Under the pieces are notes generated by a model that was not told where the DNA came from, made no database searches, and saw only the letters and a list, made by a program, of their open reading frames with translations. The translations under genes were made by a program, and so were the position numbers. Shown one piece after another: positions 15,955 through 25,100 of a DNA stretch of 30,136 nt (positions within the stretch are counted from its first letter, which is position 1; each line of letters starts with the position of its first letter). Source of the stretch: JBFFXF01 sp041569895. GTDB lineage: Bacteria; Planctomycetota; UBA8108; JACQVS01. The stretch spans positions 1-30,136 of the forward strand of contig JBFFXF010000065.1 in assembly GCA_041569895.1 (NCBI GenBank), read 5' to 3'.

Positions 15955-16776
15955 ATGTTCACCCTCGAGGTCCTCTTTCCTCACCCCCGGTCAAGCGACG
16001 ACGCCACCGATGAGAAGCTCGCGTGGGCGGTGTCGTCCCTCCTGGCGGCGTGGTACAAGAACGGGCAGGTGCTCGAACACCTGGGGGTCGGGAGAACGGA
16101 GGCGGGGTTCGTCGTCTGCCCCTACGTGTCCGAGGAGGACTCCCTCGACGATCGCCATGCAAGCGAGCACGTCGCCGAGGAAACCGAGAAGCTTCGTGGA
16201 CTGGGCCTCTACCCGCCAAGGATTCGATCACTCGGCCCCGACGTCGAGGCAGAGAAAGCCTGCCCGTGCGACGCTCGCCCGTTCCTCTATCTCTGGACCG
16301 GCGAGATCCGCCTGGAGTCGCCGGTCCGGTGCGGGGAATGCAGATTGCCGGTGCCGATCTATCGACTGCCGTCGCCGCATTCGGACGCTCATTTGAACCT
16401 CCGCGCCTGGGCGGAGAGCTACAAGGCAACGGGTCGGCTCTTCACGTTCCACGACGGCGAGATCGAGGCCTTCGCCTACGCGCAACTCTCCAGCGTGAGC
16501 AGCGCCCTGACCAAGGAAGGGCGAGGCGTCGCTCGCGAGCTCGAGCGGGCCTCCGGGACGCCGGTGTTCTACGACATCGACCGGCACTACAGCGAAGGCC
16601 CGGATGCGGAACGCGAAAACAAGTGCCCCGGTTGCGGGCGTGACTGGCGAGTCGAGGACCGCGAGGCGGTCGGATTCGACTTCTTCTGCGAGCCATGTCG
16701 ACTCGTCGCCGAGCAACCCATCGACGAAATGCTGCCCGAGTGGTGGTCGCGCTGGAAAGACCGCGTCCATCGCTGA
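15955..16776 (+). CDS. Zn-ribbon protein, DUF2310-like
   Basis: 273 residues from ATG 15955 (MFTLEVLFPHPRSS); ATG 15904 is in frame as an alternative with GGGG upstream. Cys pairs suitable for zinc: CPC and CGEC in the middle (about 103-126), then CPGC and CEPC near the C-terminus (about 223-248). The overall plan, a beta-rich N-terminus with paired Cys motifs and a C-terminal WWxRW-like end, resembles the uncharacterised DUF2310 family described as Zn-ribbon, possibly nucleic-acid-binding. Identification is from memory of the family pattern. The next gene begins 41 bases later on the same strand. Confidence 0.65.
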   Translation: MFTLEVLFPHPRSSDDATDEKLAWAVSSLLAAWYKNGQVLEHLGVGRTEAGFVVCPYVSEEDSLDDRHASEHVAEETEKLRGLGLYPPRIRSLGPDVEAEKACPCDARPFLYLWTGEIRLESPVRCGECRLPVPIYRLPSPHSDAHLNLRAWAESYKATGRLFTFHDGEIEAFAYAQLSSVSSALTKEGRGVARELERASGTPVFYDIDRHYSEGPDAERENKCPGCGRDWRVEDREAVGFDFFCEPCRLVAEQPIDEMLPEWWSRWKDRVHR

Positions 16777-16817
16777 CGATAGACTGCTCTCGGTGATTGC
16801 ATTCAGAGGAGAGCGCC

Positions 16818-17510
16818 ATGCCGCAGACGCCGTGTTGCCTCGACCTGATCGAGTTGACGATGGAGGTGGAAAGCGCCTTCGGAGTCGAGATTCGCGACGA
16901 CGTGGCATCGAACATCTGCAATCCCGGCGAGCTCAAGCGCTACCTGCGATCGGTCCTGCCGGCGGCCACGGATCGCGTCTGTCTCACGCAACGCGGTTTT
17001 CATCGACTGCGCGCAACGCTCACCCGAATACTCGCCGTGCCGCGCTCGGCGATCCGGCCGGAGACGACGTGGAGCGCCGTCGTGCCGGGACGAGACCTGC
17101 GACGGCTCTGGGCCGTACTCGGACGGCGGTTCGGCAGGAGACCGCCGTGCTTGAAGAACCCCTGGAAGGAACGATTCGTCGTCGCGTGCGGTCTGCTGTG
17201 GCTGGGCCAGCTGGCCGGCATCCACGCATTCGGCAATTCGCTGTACTGGTTCCTCGCCCTGCTGCTCGGAACGTCGCTCCTGCTGCTTCTCTATCTCGGC
17301 ACGTCCTCCCTCCAGTGGCAGGCACCCGGTCACGTCGCGTCCGTGGGCGCGACGGCGAGGTTCCTGGCGGCAACGGCGCCGTCCACGTTGAAGAGATCGA
17401 ACGACGGCTGGTCCCCGGAGGAGATCTCGGAAGTCGTGAACGCCCTGGTCGAGCGGACACTCCGCGTCGGGAAGGCGTCGGATGCCGCGTGGATACCGGA
17501 GCAGAGTTGA
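16818..17510 (+). CDS. Acyl-carrier-like domain fused to a membrane hairpin
   Basis: 230 residues from ATG 16818 (AGAGGAGA upstream). Residues 5-45 match the helix II-III pattern of acyl carrier proteins (LDLIELTMEVESAFGVEI...NPGELKRYL), but where carriers have Asp-Ser with the phosphopantetheine Ser, this has Cys-Cys (residues 6-7). A second region (about 60-105, LTQRGFHRLRATLTRILAVPRSAIRPETTW) recurs in planctomycete carrier-like proteins as I recall. Two transmembrane helices follow at about 122-160. The domain probably cannot be pantetheinylated; a scaffold or protein-binding role is inferred. First of three tightly linked genes. Confidence 0.65.
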   Translation: MPQTPCCLDLIELTMEVESAFGVEIRDDVASNICNPGELKRYLRSVLPAATDRVCLTQRGFHRLRATLTRILAVPRSAIRPETTWSAVVPGRDLRRLWAVLGRRFGRRPPCLKNPWKERFVVACGLLWLGQLAGIHAFGNSLYWFLALLLGTSLLLLLYLGTSSLQWQAPGHVASVGATARFLAATAPSTLKRSNDGWSPEEISEVVNALVERTLRVGKASDAAWIPEQS

Positions 17511-17511
17511 G

Positions 17512-17964
17512 ATGGTCGCCACGACGACGGAGCGGGAACTGAAGCGGACGCTTATCGCTGGCCTTCTTCTTGCGCTTGGCTCGCTTGCCAGTGGCTGCGG
17601 TGACACGTCCTACGTCATTGTGCTCCGGATTCCAGACGACTTCTCCGGGATCGTCCGATTCATTCAATCCGATGACGGTCAGGATCCAGACGCGATAGGA
17701 GGCGTCGTGATCTACGACGTGCCGCCAAGCGGCGTCGTTCGGTCCAGAACCCATGAGTACCTCGAGAGCTGGCACCAAATCGAAGCTGAAACCGTGAGTG
17801 GAAGAAGGATCGGCATGGGTTCTCACAGCTCCGACGACGGGAAGGTCGCGGTGTTCGCTTTGGCAACGGTCCTGGACCATGGCGACGGAGATCGGCTGCA
17901 CCGCTCGTATCTTATCGGGACGCGCGACCAGTATGAGTCGGTCGTGGAGAAGGGTGAGTGGTGA
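17512..17964 (+). CDS. Hypothetical lipoprotein
   Basis: 150 residues from ATG 17512, one base after the previous stop (TGAG-ATG). Signal with lipobox LASGC near residue 31. The mature part (YVIVLRIPDDFSGIVRFIQSDDG...) is beta-rich with a repeated ...DVPPSGVVR... turn; not recognised. Its end overlaps the next gene by GTGA, so the three genes 16818-18674 form one operon. Confidence 0.75.
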   Translation: MVATTTERELKRTLIAGLLLALGSLASGCGDTSYVIVLRIPDDFSGIVRFIQSDDGQDPDAIGGVVIYDVPPSGVVRSRTHEYLESWHQIEAETVSGRRIGMGSHSSDDGKVAVFALATVLDHGDGDRLHRSYLIGTRDQYESVVEKGEW

Positions 17965-18674
17965 GCAGGGGCGCGCGACGGGAACCGCAAGCCAGGGGGA
18001 ATCGGGCCAGACTGATCGCCGCGATCGCCGCCACGATCGGCGCGGCCACGGTGGGCATCTGCCTTCTCTACTCCAGGGACATCCTCCTTCACTGGCATCT
18101 CCGGGCTCTGACGCGGGACGGATCGCGCTTCTTGGAGTACGCGGAGTCCGAGAGCGAACTCCTACGTGCAGTCGCAGAGCGATTCACCGCCACGGAGAAG
18201 GGCAAGCGCCGGGTCTTCACGGATTATTTCGAGGGCGCACGCGTTTACATCGACTACGTCTGGGAAGAGGTCGGGGAGAGGACGCCAGTCCGCGGCTTCG
18301 TGATCGTGTATTCCCCCTGGGTATCCGCGAGCATGTTCGGTCCCGGCGTCGGTCGCGATCATCTCCTCGGAGACCTCAACGCTTTCCTCACTCTGGATCG
18401 TCGACGCCGCTACCAAGCACTCGAACCGCACCTGCCCGCGCTCCACGGCCGGACATGGTCGGTCCCGGACTTCCCCGACCACGAACTCCGATTCATCGCC
18501 GGTGACAGGGCAGCGCGGTGGGTCGGTTACTACCCAGATTTCAGCGTGGAGGGCGTCGCGAGCGACGGATACTTCACCGCAGACTCGCTCACCGACACCG
18601 ACATGAAGGTTCTCGCCGGACTGTCCGCGCTGGTCTTCTACCGCCGTGGGACGGAGCCGCCGGACGGCGCATGA
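17961..18674 (+). CDS. Hypothetical membrane-anchored protein
   Basis: 237 residues starting at GTG 17961, which overlaps the lipoprotein stop by GTGA; GTG 17958 is equally possible. One N-terminal transmembrane helix at about 18-38 and an external domain with no recognised family. Several Trp/Tyr/Asp-rich stretches (TDYFEGARVYIDYVWEEV, WVGYYPDFSVEG) suggest a compact globular fold. Last gene of the operon, facing the ARPP-1-like gene. Confidence 0.75.
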   Translation: MSRGARREPQARGNRARLIAAIAATIGAATVGICLLYSRDILLHWHLRALTRDGSRFLEYAESESELLRAVAERFTATEKGKRRVFTDYFEGARVYIDYVWEEVGERTPVRGFVIVYSPWVSASMFGPGVGRDHLLGDLNAFLTLDRRRRYQALEPHLPALHGRTWSVPDFPDHELRFIAGDRAARWVGYYPDFSVEGVASDGYFTADSLTDTDMKVLAGLSALVFYRRGTEPPDGA

Positions 18675-18693
18675 CCGGCGACCAGGGCTGGCT

Positions 18694-18743
18694 CCGGGAA
18701 CAGCGCCGCCGGCGCATGACTGTGCCGTGCGGCGCTGTCCCGG
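18694..18743. terminator. Long hairpin between convergent genes
   Basis: CCGGGAACAGCGCCGC (18694-18709) pairs with GCGGCGCTGTCCCGG (18729-18743): 15 pairs with one bulged A, around a 19-base loop. It sits between the stop codons at 18674 and 18755 of convergent genes, so it is best read as a bidirectional terminator, though no T-run follows. Confidence 0.6.
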
Positions 18744-18754
18744 CCAACCGCAGA

Positions 18755-19795
18755 TCAGATCGTGAACGGCTTCGCTCCCGCCCAGCGCCTGCCCTGGAGC
18801 CACCGCTTCGAGGACAGAATCGACGCGTAGACGATCCGCTCGCCATCCCGCACCACCTGTCCGACGAATCGACCCGGCTCGAGCGTCTCGAGGTTCAACC
18901 CCTCGATCTCCTCGTCCGCGGTCAGGGTGAGGCGCTCGTCGAGCAGCTCGCGTACCAGGGACCTGACGCGGCTCTCCTCCTCGGCGGCGATCTCCTCGAC
19001 CGCCCGTCCGAGATCATCGAGCGAACCGATCTCCTCCGGCAGCGGGACCCGGGTGCCGGGCGGTGCCGGCGGGGTCTCGCCCTTGCTTCGCGCCACCTGA
19101 ATGGCGAGCGATCCGTAGCACTCACGGATCAGAGCCGGCCAGACGGACTGCCAGTACGCGTGTGACGGCGCCCGCTCGATGCCGACGACGTGATCGTCAA
19201 TCAGGATGATCGCGCCGACCTGGTGCGGCACGCATTCGAACTCGGCCACGAACTCGTCGAGCTCCCTGCCGAATCGCTCCAGGAAGTACTCCAGGTGGCT
19301 GGCTCCCTCGATTCCCATCTCGCGGTTGAAACCCGCGATGGCGCCCCACAGCTTGTCGTAGCCCTTCGAATTCCGGTCCTTCAGCGCCTGCTCGCGGAGT
19401 GCGAACGGGAGAATGATCATCTGGTAGTGCCCGCTCCGGATGAGCCCGCCCTGGGTCTGCTGGACGCACCGCGCCGTATCAAAGGCGCGCTTGTCGCGCG
19501 CCTTGACGAGCCCGGCGTGGGCCATGGCATGGTCCTGCGCCGATTCCTGCACGACGTAACCCGTGTGGCAGGGGACGATGAGCAGAGTGTCCTCCGAGTT
19601 GTCGAAAACCAGCGTCCCGTAGTGCGTCGTTGTCACTCCGACGCCCACCTCCGCGGGCGACACGAAGCGATCGTCGGTCAGGTCGCTGGTGAGTGGAATC
19701 ACCTGCATGTACCCGACGCTCTGGACGCGCGAGGCCTCCGTGCCACGAAGGACTTCCGCCAGGGTAATGGTCTTCTTGCGCTTGCCAAAGATCAT
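18755..19795 (-). CDS. ARPP-1-like protein, partner of the Ro-like VWA protein
   Basis: 346 residues. The stretch LVFDNSEDTLLIVPCHTGYVVQESAQDHAMA followed by ARCVQQTQGGLI resembles the ARPP-1/DUF6569 pattern (functional-looking N/S-x-E, then a Cys-Val-x-x-x-x-G motif). ARPP-1 proteins were named from association with ADP-ribosylglycohydrolase and rhodanese-phosphatase proteins and have no firmly known biochemical role. The middle has a cysteine (CVPHQVGAI) and a run of helices. The ATG overlaps the VWA gene stop by ATGA, so the two are translated as a pair. Family assignment is tentative. Confidence 0.55.
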   Translation of the reverse strand: MIFGKRKKTITLAEVLRGTEASRVQSVGYMQVIPLTSDLTDDRFVSPAEVGVGVTTTHYGTLVFDNSEDTLLIVPCHTGYVVQESAQDHAMAHAGLVKARDKRAFDTARCVQQTQGGLIRSGHYQMIILPFALREQALKDRNSKGYDKLWGAIAGFNREMGIEGASHLEYFLERFGRELDEFVAEFECVPHQVGAIILIDDHVVGIERAPSHAYWQSVWPALIRECYGSLAIQVARSKGETPPAPPGTRVPLPEEIGSLDDLGRAVEEIAAEEESRVRSLVRELLDERLTLTADEEIEGLNLETLEPGRFVGQVVRDGERIVYASILSSKRWLQGRRWAGAKPFTI

Positions 19796-21396
19796 GCGTC
19801 CGCCTCGATTTCTTTCGTCACACTGCCCGGCGTCACGAGAGCCGGCAGGGTCATGCCGAGAAGTGCAGCCACCCCACGCTCGAGATCGATCTCGAACGCG
19901 GCCTTGAGGAGACCGATGCCGATCCCCTCGGTGTTGCTGACCGGCAGCGTCGGGACTTCCGCGCTGAGGAGACGAACCGCCCCGGTCTCACGCGCGAAAA
20001 CCGGCGACAGCTGGAAGATCGGCGTGGAGATCCCGAGCCGTCGCACCGCGTGGACGACTTCGTCCGTGCGGCGAGACGGCGCGTTCTCGTATCCGTCGGT
20101 CACCATGAAAATCGCCTCCGGATCCCGTCGCAGAAGAGCGACGAGCCCTGCCGCCAGGGACGTGTCGCCCCGCGTCTCCACCAGCCCATGGACGGGCGCC
20201 GGGCGCCCGTCACCGGTCGACACAATCGCCTCGTCCGCCGCCGCGCACAGGAGATCCCGCACGGCGAGAGCCACGGCGATCGGCCGGCGCTTCTGCGTTT
20301 CGTGTCCCCTCATCGACGCGGACCCGTCGAGAAGCACGGCAACGCGGCCGAAGCGGACCGGCAGTCGTTCCGCCGCCTGCCGTGCCTTGATCGCGAGCTG
20401 CCTGCGAATGTCGCTGCTCATGCCCATCTCGAACGCGTACAGATACAGCCGGACGGCGTCGTACCTCGAGAGATCGAGGCGAACTTGCACGTCCGCTTCC
20501 CGCGCCTTGCGCTGAAGCCCCATCCGCTGACCCGCGGTGAGCTGCTTTCTCGTGAGCTCGAGCACCTCGGCGCTCGTGCGGTCCCGGTGATAGCGGCTGC
20601 GGATCCCCTCGAGGACCTCGTAGGGCAGCACGTGACCGCTCGGGAAGTCTCGCTTCGCATCGGTGTAGGCGCGCAGCCTCGGAAGGGTCAGATCCCGCTC
20701 CGCGCCGAGCACAAACCGAACACACTGCTCGATGTCGTTGCGATCCTCCTCCCGCTCGACGTACCGGCGCAGATGACGCTGGACGATGCGCCGTTCCTTC
20801 TCGCTGAGAGCAGCCCCGGACTTTTCGAGAATCGACCTGAGGATGCCCGCCGTCTTCTTGCCCCACGCATGCTCGAGCGCGCAGGCCAGCTTTCGCCTGT
20901 ACTTCACGGCGCGGTGCTCGGAGAGTCCCCCACCGAGAAGCGACCGGAGAATCAGCTTCCTCGTCCGCGCGTTGTTCACGCGGGCCTCGCGGAGCTGCCC
21001 GAACAGCTTGAGCATCCGCTGCGGCGGGAGCCCGGTCACGAGCCTCCGAAGAACCTCGCTCTCGAGATCGAGCGAGAGTACCGCTTCACCGTCCCGGACG
21101 ATCGACAGCAGGCGCCGGACGCCCAGCTGCCGAGCGTAGTCGGTGGCCCCCGGGAGCAGCAGAGTCGCCGCGTAGATGCCCCGGTCGACAGCGAAGAGCG
21201 CCTCATGCGCGGCCAGCACGGCCCGCTCTTGCTCTTCACGCGTGTTGTAATAGGTCGCGCGCGCCGTGGCGGTCACCGCGGCGTCGAGAAACGACCCGAA
21301 GACTGCCGGGAGTGCCCGCCGCTGTCCCTCCGTCAGATGCCCGAGGGACACGGGAGCGAGCTCCGTCCCGTGTCTCTGCATGATGATCTGATCCAT
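19792..21396 (-). CDS. Ro60/Rsr-like VWA protein with helical N-terminal repeats
   Basis: 534 residues. N-terminal about 350 residues are helical and basic (RKLILRSLLGGG, KYRRKLACALEHAWG), suited to RNA binding; the size and plan match bacterial Ro (TROVE plus VWA, 517-531 residues), but the standard TROVE signature is not clear. C-terminal VWA: VAVLLDGSASMRG with intact MIDAS DxSxS at Asp357-Ser361, GDTSLAAG and MVTDGYE. The start ATG 21396 has a weak SD (CAGGG). It follows a tRNA-like RNA 35 bases upstream on the same strand, the arrangement found for Y RNA beside rsr. Its partner overlaps by ATGA. Inferred role: RNA-binding ring or scaffold using the tRNA-like RNA. Confidence 0.65.
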   Translation of the reverse strand: MDQIIMQRHGTELAPVSLGHLTEGQRRALPAVFGSFLDAAVTATARATYYNTREEQERAVLAAHEALFAVDRGIYAATLLLPGATDYARQLGVRRLLSIVRDGEAVLSLDLESEVLRRLVTGLPPQRMLKLFGQLREARVNNARTRKLILRSLLGGGLSEHRAVKYRRKLACALEHAWGKKTAGILRSILEKSGAALSEKERRIVQRHLRRYVEREEDRNDIEQCVRFVLGAERDLTLPRLRAYTDAKRDFPSGHVLPYEVLEGIRSRYHRDRTSAEVLELTRKQLTAGQRMGLQRKAREADVQVRLDLSRYDAVRLYLYAFEMGMSSDIRRQLAIKARQAAERLPVRFGRVAVLLDGSASMRGHETQKRRPIAVALAVRDLLCAAADEAIVSTGDGRPAPVHGLVETRGDTSLAAGLVALLRRDPEAIFMVTDGYENAPSRRTDEVVHAVRRLGISTPIFQLSPVFARETGAVRLLSAEVPTLPVSNTEGIGIGLLKAAFEIDLERGVAALLGMTLPALVTPGSVTKEIEADA

Positions 21397-21430
21397 GGCC
21401 CTGCCCCGAAACGTCGCGAATCTCGAAAAG

Positions 21431-21546
21431 AAGCCGGGGGAGGACGCGGGTCAAGAAAGGAGGAGGATTCGAACCTCCGACTGCACCATCGAACGGTGTG
21501 CTCTAACCTACTGAGCTATCGGTATTGACGCGCAAGTCCCCGGCTT
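21431..21546 (-). ncRNA. tRNA-like noncoding RNA, YrlA/Y RNA-like
   Basis: About 116 bases read leftwards. Basal stem AAGCCGGGG (21546-21538) with CCCCGGCTT (21439-21431), nine perfect pairs; internal loop; second stem TGCGcGTCAA (21534-21525) with TTGAcCCGCG (21454-21445), nine pairs (one G-U) and one C-C mismatch. It encloses a near-complete tRNA body: T8-A9, D arm GCTC-AGTAGGTTA-GAGC with G18G19, A14, G15 and A21, anticodon-like arm CACC-GTTCGAT-GGTG, C48, and T arm GGAGG-TTCGAAT-CCTCC. The acceptor stem (21525-21519 with 21461-21455) has only three of seven pairs, and there is no CCA. Pyrimidine-rich CTTCTTTTC follows the basal stem. It lies upstream of the Ro-like gene, as Y RNAs do. Confidence 0.65.
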
Positions 21547-21854
21547 GAATCGATTTCCCCAAAAGAAACAAGCCGCCCGTCCCCCCTTCCGGCGTCGACC
21601 TTCAATCACCCCTGAGGCGATTCGCCGACCTGGAAGGCGGGACGCGTTCACCATAGACGAACGCAGGCGGGGAAAGTTGCAAAAAAATAGGCGGACCGCG
21701 GTCGGCGCTGGCGATACGGTGTTTGCTCGACGGCTGGCACCCTCGCCGCGGATCTCGCTGCGAGCGGAACGCCGAGGGGCCGCGGAGAGTCGTACCGGGC
21801 AGCGGGAGTAACCAGCGTTGGACACGGCGCTACGCGCCACAGGAGAACGACAGA
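21547..21854. other. Divergent regulatory region
   Basis: 308 bases between the tRNA-like RNA (leftward) and the amphi-Trp gene (rightward). AT-richer stretches occur at 21553-21570 and 21660-21690 (TTGCAAAAAAATAGG), but no confident promoter boxes were placed. A short hairpin GGCGC-TAC-GCGCC lies just before the amphi-Trp ribosome-binding site. No gene seen. Confidence 0.3.
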
Positions 21855-22094
21855 ATGGCGAGACGGAAGAAGCGCAGGAAGCGGGACGTCGAGAAGGACT
21901 ATCCGCGGCGGCAGCTCATCGTCAAGCTGCGCCGGCTGGCGGACTGCCTCGAGGACGGCACCCGCTTTCGCATCCAGGTGGCCGGAGAGCGCGTCTCGGT
22001 GCCGCCGACCGCGGTGATCAACATCGAGCACGAGCGAGGCGCGTCCGACGAGGAGATCGAGTTCCAGCTCAAGTGGAAGCTCGAGGAGGAATAG
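21855..22094 (+). CDS. Amphi-Trp domain protein
   Basis: 79 residues from ATG 21855 (AGGAG upstream). A basic start (MARRKKRRKRDVEKDYPRR) leads to RQLIVKLRRLADCLEDG, RFRIQVAGERVSVPPTAVINIEH and the signature ending EIEFQLKWKLEEE. Amphi-Trp proteins are small alpha/beta proteins of unknown function, common in bacteria and haloarchaea. The basic N-terminal extension is unusual and may bind nucleic acid. The frame is open to 21723 upstream but without coding character. Monocistronic. Confidence 0.8.
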   Translation: MARRKKRRKRDVEKDYPRRQLIVKLRRLADCLEDGTRFRIQVAGERVSVPPTAVINIEHERGASDEEIEFQLKWKLEEE

Positions 22095-22130
22095 TCGCGG
22101 CGCGCCTGATCGAAGTTGCGCCGAACACCG

Positions 22131-25100
22131 TCACCGCCGCTGCAGGAAGGCCAGCAGGTCGGCCATGTCTCTCAGCGACAGGTCGGCCTCGAGGCCTTCC
22201 GGCATGAAGGACCGGTCGGTCGATGTGAGCTGGCGGATGGCGCTGCGGAGGATGGTTCGCCGCGAGCCGTCGGCGAGGTGCAGGAGGATGCTGTTTCCGG
22301 TCTCGCCGACGATGAGGCCGTGGACGACCTCGCCCGAGGTGAGCGCCGCCGAGTACGCCACGTGGCGGGGATCGACGGCGGCGTTCGGGTCGACGATCGC
22401 GGTGAGGAGCGCCTCGCCCGAGCTGTCGGTCAGCGCGCGGAGGTCCGGTCCGATCTCGGTTCCGACGCCGTCGATGGCGTGACACGCCGAGCAGCTCCTC
22501 TCGAAGAGCTCGCGACCCCGAGAGACCAGTCCGTTGAGACCGATCGCCGGCCGGAACGCGGCGACGCGATCGGCTCGATCCTCGGCGGGATCCACGGCGA
22601 GGACGCTGCGAGCCCGCGTCGCGAGTTTCTTGTCCCCCAGCGAGACGAGACGCTGACGCTGGGCCGCGTCGATGGTCGCGACGGGCACCGCGCCCGCCTC
22701 GATGGCGTCGAGGAGCGCCCTCGTCCAGGCCGCGCGCGAGACAAGCGCATCGAAGACCGCGGATCGCACGCCGGGTACGTGCGATCGCCACGGCGCGAGC
22801 AGGGCCGCGGGGTCGCCGCCGAGCTGGCGGAGTCGACGCACCGCGGCGATCTGCACCGGGCCCGGCACGGTCGTGGTCAGAAGATCGGCGAGGATGTCGC
22901 GGTCTCGCGAGCGCGTCGCCGCCTCGCGACCGAGAAGCGACACCGCGGCACGGCGCACGCCCTCGGGGTTCTCATCGTCGTCGGCCACGCTCGAGGCGCG
23001 CTCGAGGACCGATCGCGCCCGCCCGGTCAGCGACTCGAGCTCGGTGTCCTTCCTCGCCAGCTTCTCGAGAGACATCCGCTTCGCCGAGAGGACCTCCATG
23101 AAGCGCGCCAGCGCCTCGAGTCGCCACGCCTCGAGCTCCGCCTGTTCCGCGACGAGTGGCGCGAGGAGCACCGCAACCACCGCGAAGCGGTCGGTCTCGA
23201 GAGCGAGCGCGAGGAGCGGCGAGGCGAGGTCACGCAGGCTTCCCTCGCTCTCGGCGACCCTCCGGGCGATCGCTTCCTGATGCGCCAGCGCCGAGCTCAG
23301 GATGGCGGCGCGCATCCATCGGTTCGCGTGATCGCGCGCGGCGAGCTCGCCGAGCGCCGCGCCGGCGCGCGGATCGCTCCACTCGCCAAGCGAGTGCGCG
23401 AGCTGCAGCCTGACGTCGGCATCGGCATGGCGCGCGTGCGCGACCGTGGCGTCGACGACTTCGGTGGAGCTCTCGAGAGGCTCGGCGAGCCGGATCGCGT
23501 GCCGCACGATGCGCGAGTCACCGTCCGCGAGCGCGCCGAGGACGACGCGAGGAGCCAGCGCCCGCATGCCGTCGAGCACGCAGAGCGCGTGGAGTCGCGC
23601 CAGGGGGCGCCGATCGCCCAGGGCCATGCTCTCGAGCGCCGGGACGCGCGACGAGTCGCCCTCCTCGACGAGCATCCGGTGGGCAAGGTCGCGCACGATG
23701 CCGTTCGAGCTGCCGAGCCGCTCGAGCAGCGCGTCGGGTGTATCGCCGGCGAGGACCGGGATCGCTCGGGCACGCTCCCCCACCGGGACGACGCGATAGA
23801 TGCGGCCGCGATCGTCGCCGGAGCGGTAGAAGGGACGCAGCTCCTCTCGCCCGGCAGGCGGCAGCCAGTCGGGATGCTCGATCATGTAGCGGTACATGTC
23901 GACGATCCAGAGCGCGCCGTCGGGTCCCGTGCGCGCCATCACCGGGCGACACCATCGATCGGCGCTGGCGAAGAAGTCGTGCTCGCCCTCCCTCGTGTCG
24001 ACGGTCGCGTCGAAAGTGACGCCGGCGCTGGTGAGCACGGCGTGCTGGACGATGCCGTGGAACGGATCGCACGTGAAGACGCGCGTCTCGGGGCCGCGCT
24101 CGAAGAGCAGGTCGTCGCGATAGACGCCCGGCCCGCACGCCGAGGTGAAGCGCGTCGCGTGCTCGAAGCTGTGGTAGCGCTTCTGCGGCGTCTTCGCCGG
24201 CCACAGCGTCGGATTGGCGCCGCGCAACTGGTGGCGCGCGTCCGGCGCGGGCACGTGCGGATTGCGGCTCGAGTAGTGATCGGCGAGCACGTAGTGCCAG
24301 ACGGGGAAACTGTTCTGGACGCCGAACCAGTGATCCCAGTCGTCGCGCACGCGCCCGAACTGCGACGGCCCCGATTGCGGTTGCAGCAGTCCCTCGGCTG
24401 GCCGGATGCGCAGGTCGCGGCTGCCGAGCGCGATCTCCTCGCCCGTCTTCACCGAGCGCACTCGACGGTCCGCTCCATGGCCCGCGTGATGCCCGCCGCT
24501 CGCGCAGTAGATCCAATTGTCGAGACCCCAGCGCAGGCCGTTGACGCGCAACTGCTGATTGCCGGGAAGGAAACCGGAGTAGAGCACCTCGCGGCGATCG
24601 GCGCGGCCGTCGCCGTCGGCGTCCTCGAGGTAGAGGATCTCGGGCGCCGCGGTGACGATCACGCCGCGACGCCAGACGAACACGCCGTTCGGGAAGCTCA
24701 GTCCCTCGGCGAAGAGCGTCGATCGGTCGAAGCGTCCGTCGCGGTCGTCGTCCTCGAGGACGCGGATGCTGCCGCCGGGCTCGTCGCCGCCGTGCATGCC
24801 GGACGGGTAGTCGACCATCTCGGCGACCCAGAGCCGTCCCGCGGCGTCCCAGTCGATGGCGACCGGATCGCGGATCAGCGGCTCGGCGGCGACCAGCTCG
24901 AGACGGAAGCCGCGTCGCACGCGCGTCGCGCGGAGCGTCTCTTCCGGCGACCGTGGCGGGGTGTCGGGACGGGCGCGCTCTTGCGGCGTGGGCGCGTCGC
25001 CCGGATCGAGACCCGACGCGCGGAAGATGTCGCCGACCTCTTCCGTGGTCAGCGGTCGATCGAAGACCGCGACGTGATCCAGACGACCGCGGAGGTTCGC

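Noticed and set aside
21455..21525. Ordinary tRNA-Arg(TCG), or tRNA-Sec serving hypB
   Set aside because: Only three of seven acceptor pairs form, position 27-43 mismatches and no CCA follows. It also lacks the TCA anticodon and long variable arm of tRNA-Sec.
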